64,000 nt of DNA, from positions 152,549,962-152,613,961 of the forward strand of contig OY294067.1 in the NCBI GenBank assembly GCA_958510875.1. Direction: 5' to 3'. Of this stretch, positions 56,601-64,000 are shown piece by piece. Origin of the DNA: Endomychus coccineus (Eukaryota; Arthropoda; Insecta; Coleoptera; Endomychidae). A program made the translations under genes and the position numbers. How positions within the stretch are numbered: position 1 is the stretch's first letter; every line of letters begins with the position of its first letter. Below the pieces are notes generated by a model. That model had not been told where the DNA came from. It was given only the letters and a program-made list of their open reading frames with translations, and did no database searches.

Positions 56601-57130
56601 AAGAATCGCTGATGCGGAATCAACACATTGTATTTAAAAACAACTATGCCAAAGCGCGGAAGCGCATTTGTTGCGAGCAAGATTTTGACCATAGACTGTA
56701 TATTAAAACGTTAATAGTACGTATCCAATGAAATATACGATTCTATGGTTTGCAAATGTTGGGTGTCAAGAGAATCTAGTTACGACGTAACGTCACTTCA
56801 TAAAATGCAATTTAATGGCGGTTACTGTTTACAATTTTATTTCGCGAATTATACGGTTTCTAAATACTGTTGAACCTCTAATTAGCATTTATTTACGAAA
56901 ACAATGCCATAGGTTGCTGAAAATAACAGTTTCGTGCAAATTGTGACAATATATATAGAAGAAAAACGTGACAGAATGTCTAGATTTGGGACAATTTTTT
57001 TATTTATTTGGGAAAAAGGCACTTTAGCGGAGAGTTTTCTTTTTCAATTCTACATAAGGAACATGTAAATAGTCTATAAAAAAAATTTCGTCAAAATCGG
57101 AGCTGGTTCCCATAAACGTCATAATTACCC
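53654..57130. repeat. Giant palindrome with 1.6-kb arms
   Basis: Left arm about 53,654-55,275, right arm about 55,522-57,130, spacer about 247 bases. Outer ends match as GGGTAATTATGACG and its complement. Strong anchors are ggaaccagctccgattttga versus tcaaaatcggagctggttcc, the C/G-run blocks near 54,410 and 56,420, and ctaaataggacattgtgaga (55,190s) versus its complement (55,600s). Left-arm private changes include a tandem repeat of cgcatcagcgattcttg (about 54,195-54,250). Copies of the SINE-like body are built into the arms. No coding sequence and no clear target duplication. Confidence 0.85.
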
Positions 57131-57399
57131 CTAGCACAGCACTGCGTCACGTCAATTAACTAACAAAACAATAATGGCTACCGGGACCATAGATAACTCT
57201 ACTACCGTATAATGAAATGTTCCGTGTTAGGTACCGAAACCACGACAAGAGCGCCGCGTGAGGATTGGAAGCGTATTAAATGATGGTTTGGAGGGAAATT
57301 CGAAGTTACACAGCACAAATGCAAATTTTGTTTTCTTACAATTTAAGTAGGAAATGAAAGTCGATAGTTATTACCAATAGATTTTATTCAACAACAGAG

Positions 57400-57650
57400 T
57401 TAGAACAGAAATACATAAAATATACATATAAATACAATTAAACATCAAAAACAATAGAAATGACTATATATAATATAATAATATAATTAAATATTGAGAT
57501 TAATGACAATGGGTTAAAACAAAAATACATAAAATATACATATAAATACAATTAAATATCGAGACTAATTACAATGGGTTAAAACAAAAATACATAAAAT
57601 ATACATATAAATACAATTAAATATGGAGACTAATTACAATGGGTTGTTCT
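57400..57650. repeat. 66-bp tandem repeat inside the P element
   Basis: Unit gttaaaacaaaaatacataa... about 66 bases, two near-identical copies (from about 57,512 and 57,578) preceded by a diverged copy starting near 57,402 that carries an insert of about 40 bases. It lies at the transposase 3' side. Confidence 0.8.
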
Positions 57651-57835
57651 GCAATTTGAAGATTTAGATATACACTTATTTTATATAATATGACACAAAC
57701 TAAACTTACCATTAATTGCCATAAGGTTAATAGTCGATGCAACAGTTCTACTCAAAATTTGAGCACATATAGATACCTTCATTTTCTTCACTTTATTAGG
57801 AGTTACATGAAACTCAGTCAATTTTGGCATTGCTC

Positions 57836-58280
57836 TCAAGTATCGAAGTATCCACTAACATTATCCAGTTGCCATGCCTTTTGTATATCTTCCCATTTAG
57901 CTTTTTTTGGAGTTCCGTTTAGCGTGTAATGAACGGTTTTTGTTATGAGGTTGTTTCTCACACCATTCAGTAAATGTGGTGGATCATACAATGGAATAAT
58001 TTGTTGTCCATCGACTTCAAATATGAAGTCATATAATTCTTTCCCTCCTCTTGCATACTCTTCTTTCGTTTCCTTCACTAATTTGTTTATCGTACTGACA
58101 TTATTTGTACCTTGATCGCAAATTGTGGCCACCTCATTAAAACCAATTTCCCTGCAAGATCGTACAATGTTTTGAATTGAACATTTAATGGTTTCAGCTT
58201 TAGCTGCTCCTCTAATAAATTGATACATAATTGGTTGTTTTCATTTTCCCTCAATACCTTGCAGCATGAAAACCTGAAAG
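57836..58280 (-). pseudogene. P-element transposase central fragment
   Basis: The minus strand reads VFMLQGIEGK, a stop, KQPIMYQFIRGAAKAE, GFNEVATICDQGTNNVSTIN, GQQIIPLYDPPHLLNGVRNN and KAKWEDIQKAWQLD. This is the RNase H-like core and adjoining insertion region of P-element/THAP9 transposases (VATVCDQG..N and LFDPPHLLK.IRN). A TTTCAG acceptor precedes VFML (about 58,277). The N-terminal THAP domain and the C-terminal catalytic part are missing. Confidence 0.8.
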
Positions 58281-58801
58281 AGTGTCAATGAGAGATATTC
58301 AATTATTTTCATTCACCTATAGTTTACCTGTACATGATCAGCTATATATATATAATATATGTGATATTGTAGAAATAGCGTGTATGATAGCAAGCAACAA
58401 GTCGTTATGGAAACAAAATCCACAAATGAATTAAACATGGCTACTATTGAAAAACAATAACAATCGCATGCGCATTATAATTTCTATTAATTTCGGACGC
58501 TTGACGCGCCCTCCCGTGTTTTGGAAGCGTAAATACTTGACGGTTTTGGTCCCTTCCATAAGACATTTCATTCTACGGTAGTAGAGTTATCTATGACCGG
58601 GACCAACGAGGTCTATACTAGAGTAGACAACTAAGCCTTTCACGGGTAATTTGTCGGACATTCTGTCCTTCTCGCACACATGTACTGCGCTCTCACTCGC
58701 ACGATTTCCCCTTAATTCTCCTCAACTATGACGGTATGCGCGCGTTATGTTATATTTCAAAGTTCTGTTATATTCTTATACTCTTTGTGATACTAATAAA
58801 A

Positions 58802-59108
58802 ATGGTTGGCATTCGCAAATCTTGTAAGAAAAATAAAAACCCGCTAAGTCCAAATAGGAGTTTTTTTTATAATAAAATACGTATAATATAATAGAATCTA
58901 TACATAACCTACGTGTTTGTTTATTTTTTATTGTAGATTTAAAAAAGAGTGGTGTGAATTTTTTGCTTTTCAAGAAAGTCAAATATCGAAGTCTTCTACA
59001 GTTTGTAGTGATCATTTTGAAGATAAATATATAACCAATACTGGTAATAGATATGTATTATCGTCAGATGCTAAGCTCACTATTAATAAAGCTGTAAAGA
59101 GGTACTGA
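58802..59108 (+). pseudogene. THAP domain gene fragment, plus strand
   Basis: An ATG at 58,802 opens MVGIRKSCKKNKNPLSPNRS; a likely acceptor tttttattgtag (58,924-58,935) precedes FKKEWCEFFAFQESQISKS and STVCSDHFEDKYI. VCSDHF carries the distal Cys and His of a THAP zinc finger, and the flanking order agrees. The proximal cysteine pair is not clear and the exon phases do not join simply, so the gene is probably broken. It sits just outside the P element and in the opposite direction to that transposase, so it is not its N-terminus in place. Confidence 0.55.
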
Positions 59109-59261
59109 TATATATATATAAACAAGTTTAAAGTTTCTTTGCCTAATTGGCCACTATCGTGTATGTAACTTAAGAGATATAGAATTAAATTTTCTGAATT
59201 ATGAAGATAACTTAGATAATTTAACATAGGATTATAAAGATGAATAAACGTAAAAGATTGA

Positions 59262-59333
59262 ACCATAGGCGGGATTCGAACCCACATTTCTGGATTTCTA
59301 GTCCAGGGTGTTTACCAATTACACCACTTCGGT
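59262..59333 (-). tRNA. tRNA-like sequence, anticodon AGA, short variable arm
   Basis: A 72-base cloverleaf can be drawn: acceptor ACCGAAG/CTATGGT with one mismatch and one wobble, D stem GTGT/ACAC, anticodon stem CTGGA/TCCAG with loop CTAGAAA, T arm GTGGG TTCGAAT CCCGC. A and B boxes are good. AGA would be Ser, but Ser tRNAs have a long variable arm and this has about 4 bases, so it may be a tRNA pseudogene or SINE head. Confidence 0.55.
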
Positions 59334-59788
59334 CCTATTAGATTTTTATATTTTTGTAAATATAAACCTCTGAAAGGATAGTAGATCATTGATGAACACA
59401 ATGCGATTCGATGCCCTACCATAGATCAACTATTCACGCATATTCATCTAAAGTTCAGTCGTTTTTTGAAGTAAGGATTGTAGGTTAGTACTGCTATGGT
59501 TGGCAGTTACTTGACAGTTCTTATTCAAATGACAGCATCCCTGGTTCTTATATATTTCAATAGAACTGACTGAGAATTGTTCTGGTTAATTATAAACAAG
59601 TTTAAAGTTTCTTTGCCTAATTGGCCACTATCGTGTATGTAACTTAAGAGATTCAAAAAACGACTGAACTTTAGATGAATATGCGTGAATAGTTGATCTA
59701 TGGTAGGGCATCGAATCGCATTGTGTTCATCAATGATCTACTATCCTTTCAGAGGTTTATATTTACAAAAATATAAAAATCTAATAGG

Positions 59789-59860
59789 ACCGAAGTGGTG
59801 TAATTGGTAAACACCCTGGACTAGAAATCCAGAAATGTGGGTTTGAATCCCGCCTATGGT
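59789..59860 (+). tRNA. tRNA-like sequence, second copy
   Basis: Reverse-complement partner of 59,262-59,333, differing at the B box (GGTTTGAATCC instead of GGTTCGAATCC). The same AGA loop and the same oddities apply. Confidence 0.5.
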
Positions 59861-59953
59861 TCAATCTTTTACGTTTATTCATCTTTATAATCCTATGTTA
59901 AATTATCTAAGTTATCTTCATAATTCAGAAAATTTAATTCTATATCTCTTAAG

Positions 59954-59954
<1 letters not shown>

Positions 59955-60011
<57 letters not shown>
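59955..60011. repeat. TA dinucleotide microsatellite
   Basis: About 28 TA units directly at the outer end of the right inverted-repeat arm. Shorter TA runs occur at the equivalent left position (about 59,108-59,118). Confidence 0.95.
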
Positions 60012-60015
<4 letters not shown>

Positions 60016-60072
60016 TACTATCCTTAGCGCCTCAGATAACATGCATCCACCATACATTACGGCTTCGTACGA

Positions 60073-60103
60073 ATTAAGGCGTCAGTATAACTGACGCCTT
60101 AAT
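60073..60103. other. Perfect short palindrome
   Basis: ATTAAGGCGTCAGT, three bases, then its exact complement (14-bp arms). Function unknown; it could be a transposon end-to-end footprint, a protein site or a hairpin in RNA. Confidence 0.8.
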
Positions 60104-60883
60104 GTCAACCCCGTTTTCTCCTCCTGTCTTCAATTTATTTCGGTGTATTTTATCGAGAATGATGCTCTCACGAAAATGAAGCTAGTTGGTCAAAGTAGAA
60201 TTTAAATTGACAGTTATTAGTGTTGCTATATGAAAATAAAGAAAAGTTCGCGTGATGCGGTAAAGTTAGTAACATAGTTTGAATCGTATATCTAAGTTCA
60301 TGATTCCACCGCTTGAAGCGCACTTATAATATACGTGATCTGTATATTTTATCCGATTGAAGCATATTGTAAACTCCAACGAAGTGGCAACATTGTTCCA
60401 TGTAACAGTGCTAAGATGACTCATAACTGCTTCAGATTTATAGTTAATCTGTGTGCTTCAGCTACCCAACACTTGTGCAGACGGAACATAGCCGCTTTCT
60501 ATTGTTTTAATGATAATACGACATATTCATATTTGTTTATTCCTATCAATAGAGTACGTAAAACTAAACCTATCTTAAAATATATGTGAACAAATGTGAA
60601 TATTTTAGTTAGTAATAAAAATGTGTATTAGCAGCCGCGCTGACTGATACCAAATGTGATAATTTATTTTATTTATTCATTCATTCCAATGAATTGTCAT
60701 TTTCATTCCATACTTCTTCTATTAACTTAGAACTGTTATTGGATTATCGAAGAGAGGTTAATAATTCAACTGATACTGGTAGGTGAGAATAAAAATAGTG
60801 AATGATTCGAATAATTATATATTGACAGAAAAATGAAAATCAACAGGGTGAAATGGAGAACAGTAAACAAATTGGCAATGTTT
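60104..60883. other. No recognised feature
   Basis: The open frame 60,335-60,589 has no recognisable motif. The rest is AT-rich and downstream of the minus-strand recombinase gene. Confidence 0.4.
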
Positions 60884-63469
60884 TCACAAGTCATCGTTTA
60901 ATTTTTTCTTCTTAGAATATATGTTTTGAATAAATACTTTCATTTTTAACCAACTTTTATTATCAAACACTCCAGGATGATCTCTAATGAGTTTTTCACA
61001 CTCTTGCCTTTTTGGTGGTTTAGAGTTCTCAATATGATATCGGAAAAATTTCTTGGCTAGTACTTTCTGCTTATTAGTCCAAGGAATCAACACCCTTTTC
61101 TTTTTTTGTTCTCTGTCTCGGGTATCATATTGAGAATATCAAAATTATTTTTATCCACAGTTGTCTGCGCTGCAACTTTACTGTTCATATCATTTATTTC
61201 TTCATCCGTATCGCTTTCAATTTCTTTCATTTCCTCCGTTTCATTGTTTTCTTCCAGTAAGTTCTGTTCCATATTTAAATCAATTTCTTCCAGAGTCTTT
61301 CCTTTCCAATTATCGGCCCCTCCCTTTTCCATCAACAATAGAAGCTTGGATAGCTTTGCAACCTGATAATCGTCATCAGGCAGCCTATAGGAACCCCGAT
61401 GAACAGCAGACGTATGCCCCATGAAAGTAGCCAATTGTTCAATATCATTATCGGCCATATTAAAGATTTGTGCCAATGTAGCTAAGTGTTTTCTGAGTCG
61501 TGTCGAGGTTATTGCGGTGGGATTTTTAGCGCCACATTCTCTTGCATATTTAGCCAAAATTTTGTATCCACTAATTTCACCAGTGGAATTTGCTTTAGCA
61601 AATAAAAATAGATTTTCTTTGTGAACAAAATTCGTCCTATATTCAAGCATAACTTCAATATTATCTTGAACATCGTCACTAAATAGCACTGGAACTCCTC
61701 TGCCTCTTTTTCCCCTAATCACGACGCGTTTCAGTTTTTTCAGAAGAACACGTTCTGATGGAGTAACAATACGATCGAATTCTTCATAATGTGCTTTATC
61801 ATTGCCACAATTCAAAAATGTATGAAGTAGCATTCTCTGAAGTTCTCCAGGACGTCTTCTGTTGAGTAGAATAACTCGACAATGTATCGTATCAACCAGG
61901 ATGTTATAAGCAGAGACATCTTTGCTGTTAATTTGAAGTCGCTCTATAGCGTTCTTAGCAGATTGGAGGAGATAACTTCTCAATACTTTCAGATCACTAG
62001 CCAGTGGAACAATAGTCACTTTGTTCCATTTATTTAGATGTAAATTACTAGCAGCCTGACTAGAAATTTCGAATTTCCAGTTTGCTGTAAATAAATGAAT
62101 CATTGTTCTAAGTTGAGATTCTGCTTCGGCGGCTGGAACCGACTCATATTGTTGATTTCCTTTAAGAACAAAATTGATGGCTATGTCACAGCATTGTTTG
62201 AATGAATTTACTATATTTATTGCAAACGTTGGTGCTTCGAAAACTTCCGTTTGCGTATTGTAATTAGCTACCGTCTGTGTAGCTTGGACAAAATAATCAA
62301 AATATTTAGGTTTTAGTGCTTGAAAAAATGACTTAATTGATGGTTCTATTTTCTTTATCTCAATTAGAATTTTCGACAATTCTCTCATTTTACGTGATGT
62401 TACTACAGCGAAATGTTTTTCTCTGTGAGATCTCAGATATCGAGCACCAAACGAACAAATCAAGTTATCTCCTTTGGCTTCCAGAGATATTTTGTCCGCA
62501 CGCATACGCGGAAATACTTCTCGTTTCAGTCTCTCATCAACTCTAATGTTAGATTTCAAGATAGTCTGTCCTTCACTTTGTGCCCTTCCGCTCCTCTTCC
62601 CACCACATTTTTTTCTGTGCCTGTATAACAGTTTTGAAGAGAAGAAACCAAGACAGTTGTCACAGGGCAATACAGACGTATTTGGGAGCTGAGACCTACG
62701 TACTCTCCTTGGACAATTATTTGCAGTTTCGAGAAAATTCCCTTTGTTTCTTAGCTGTGACAGAAGGCGTCTTCGTTGCAAACTTTTCGTTGGCATGGAG
62801 CTTAACTTTATGACATCCAATTCAGTGGAGTGATTATTAATGATATGTCTTGCGAAGTTCAATACATGACTTTCGCAGTAATAACAGAAATTTTTTTGTT
62901 TTGAAACTTTTCCTTTTGATTTGCGATCAAAACTTGATACCTTATTTCGGTCGATTTTGGAAATTTCCGACAGCTCAATTCCATCTTCAACACCATTGTT
63001 TGGCGCGTCTCCACAAGTAATAGGCATTTCGTTGATTTTGTAAATTGTTGTTGCTTCAGTCCCATTTTCACTATCATTGCTTGGTGTACCTCTACTAGCT
63101 GTAGTACTACTATATATTTGGTTGGAATGTATTTCCAAACTTGTATCCCCATCTGAATGATTGTCGTGATTTGATAACGGAGTATATATATCGAAATCTG
63201 GAGGACTAATTTCAGGCGCAGAGGAAGATACCTGTAATTTGAACAAGCAAGTGAATACATTTTGAAAAATAGGTTTGGATAAACTAACCTCTATATCAGA
63301 TGGTTCATAGGAAGAATCACCAGAATCAGCAAACGGGTCACTGGAATATGAAGATATCTGCAATTTTATAAGAAATGCTTAAAGTGTGAATTAACAATTT
63401 TTCGAGGAAATTCGGATTCGCAAAATTTCAAATATTATCTTTAAAATGCTCTGAATATACCTACCTACC
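60884..63469 (-). CDS. Zinc-finger/tyrosine-recombinase gene (Crypton-like), C-terminal SANT-like domain shifted by one base
   Basis: The main exon 61,087-63,231 is open. Two C2H2-type fingers come first (FCYYCESHVLNFARHIINNH, LPCDNCLGFFSSKLLYRH). A long helical region follows, then a tyrosine-recombinase catalytic half: LLNRRRPGELQRM (Arg I), VVIRGKRGRGVPVLF (Lys), TSTRLRKHLATLAQ (Arg/His), FMGHTSAVHRGSYRLP (His and the Tyr nucleophile). Splicing is visible at the 5' side: introns 63,232-63,288 (57 bp) and 63,358-63,468 (111 bp) with GT-AG ends and continuous frame into 63,469; no ATG is seen before them, so the start is further upstream or within the main exon. Near 61,090, in an A-rich run, a one-base shift ends the frame at KKRKGC. 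The next frame (60,884-61,093) gives IPWTNKQKVLAKKFFRYHIE, a SANT/Myb-like C-terminus. Could be a Crypton transposase or a derived host gene. Confidence 0.75.
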
Positions 63470-64000
63470 TGAAAAGTACTGCCAACTTGTTGTCGTTCTC
63501 TGTACAATCGGCTAAATAGTTAGCACACCGATCGACGCGTGAAACAGAGCGAATAGCGTCGAGTATTTTGACGGACAGATGTGCTCAATATCTCGAAAAC
63601 GGCTCAAGGTACGACTTTAAAATTATGATGCCATTGAATATCAAGCATCTTGTCTAGTTTGTGTCAAAATTTAAAGTGTGTTTACGAGGACATACATTGT
63701 GCCATATAACCCGAAACAGAAGGCGTTCGCTGACGCTCACTCCGTCTTAAACATCACATTGCGTGCGGTCTATTTAAACATATAAAAGTAAGCTCGATGT
63801 GAACTTAAACAAATTGGTAGGACTTCATGTATTGCCAGGTAAATTCAGAGCATTTCTCTTATTCAATTCAAATTAGTCAGTAGGATATTTCGTACAGCAA
63901 ATGTTCACCTTCATTTATTCGTTCTCATTTCACGTAGGAGGTACTTTATTTTATATCAGTTAATATTAGCATCTAATGCCTACCTCAAATTCTGTTTCAT
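63470..64000. other. Region upstream of the recombinase gene
   Basis: No gene recognised. It should include 5' exons or the promoter of the minus-strand recombinase gene. A CTAACTATTTAG (about 63,510-63,521) resembles a branch point and acceptor for a further upstream intron. The word tataaaagtaag near 63,780 is on the plus strand and not positioned for this gene. Confidence 0.35.

Larger units (their letters stand above)
57188..58595 (-). mobile_element. P-superfamily transposon, internally deleted, exact 8-bp target duplication
   Basis: Terminal inverted repeats of 33 bases with one mismatch (57,188-57,220 and 58,563-58,595, both starting CATAGATAACTCTACTACCG inward). The flanks are ACCGGGAC at 57,180-57,187 and again at 58,596-58,603: a perfect 8-bp duplication, the P-element signature. 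A transposase fragment lies inside on the minus strand. At 1408 bases it is about half or less of a full P element, so it is a deletion derivative. Confidence 0.93.
59118..59956. repeat. Inverted repeat carrying a tRNA-like gene in each arm
   Basis: Arms 59,168-59,470 and 59,651-59,956 are near-perfect reverse complements, spacer 180 bases. The 50-60 bases before the left arm (59,118-59,177, acaagtttaaagtttctttg) recur directly at 59,592-59,652 just before the right arm. This layout suggests duplication by template switching. Confidence 0.85.

Noticed and set aside
59108..59118. Short TA runs as a Helitron-type terminus next to the tRNA-like repeat
   Set aside because: No TC...CTRR ends or terminal hairpin found.
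62859..63260. 133-codon minus-strand frame overlapping the recombinase N-terminus
   Set aside because: It is a shifted shadow of the zinc-finger exon and lacks its cysteines.

Overview
This window looks like repeat-dense, AT-rich arthropod DNA, most likely insect. The retroelement clades (BEL/Pao, gypsy with a captured envelope gene, several LINE clades), a P-superfamily transposon, a Harbinger remnant, a ZMYM1-like hAT transposase and short GT-AG introns all fit that. I could not name an order or species. Almost everything is mobile-element sequence. Host-like coding signal is limited to a small spliced gene end near 53.0-53.5 kb, THAP-domain pieces, and a tyrosine-recombinase/zinc-finger gene at 60.9-63.5 kb that may itself be transposon-derived.

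Layout. 1-2.6 kb: LINE remnant, minus strand. 2.9-12.0 kb: two inverted copies of one Jockey-type LINE 3' end plus shared flank (2.9-4.7 and 10.6-12.0 kb). Between them lie a Harbinger remnant (4.7-5.6 kb), a 3.6-kb imperfect palindrome (5.64-9.2 kb) and a THAP fragment (10.2-10.4 kb). 12.0-21.2 kb: a hAT (ZMYM1-like) transposase pseudogene, minus strand, split by a BEL/Pao element (12,451-19,731) with both LTRs. 21.25-42.7 kb: a second LINE, minus strand, split by an 18.7-kb gypsy composite (22,760-41,454). 44.56-50.79 kb: a third LINE, plus strand, split within its ORF by a very young BEL/Pao element (44,826-50,121) with LTRs that read as identical and a perfect 5-bp target duplication. 51-52.2 kb: small hairpin repeats and a possible SINE. 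53.65-57.13 kb: a second giant palindrome. 57,188-58,595: a P element with clean inverted termini and an exact 8-bp target duplication. 59.1-60.0 kb: an inverted repeat carrying a tRNA-like gene on each arm. 60.9-63.5 kb: the tyrosine-recombinase gene.

Most notable biology. The gypsy composite carries a macro domain of the OARD1/TARG1 (ADP-ribosyl hydrolase) type inside pol, between RNase H and integrase, with both expected catalytic positions (Lys and Asp) in place. It also carries an envelope gene resembling chuvirus glycoproteins. Its architecture is LTR-A / gag-pol-env / a different 3.1-kb LTR-B / short internal region / LTR-A, with a 4-bp target duplication outside. LTR-B is followed by a near-perfect tRNA-Leu primer-binding site. 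The young BEL/Pao copy is a different curiosity: an open 1218-codon Gag-Pol frame from which RNase H and most of integrase have been removed in frame, which suggests a non-autonomous derivative moved by a partner. All coordinates and translations were read by eye; no database or alignment was run.
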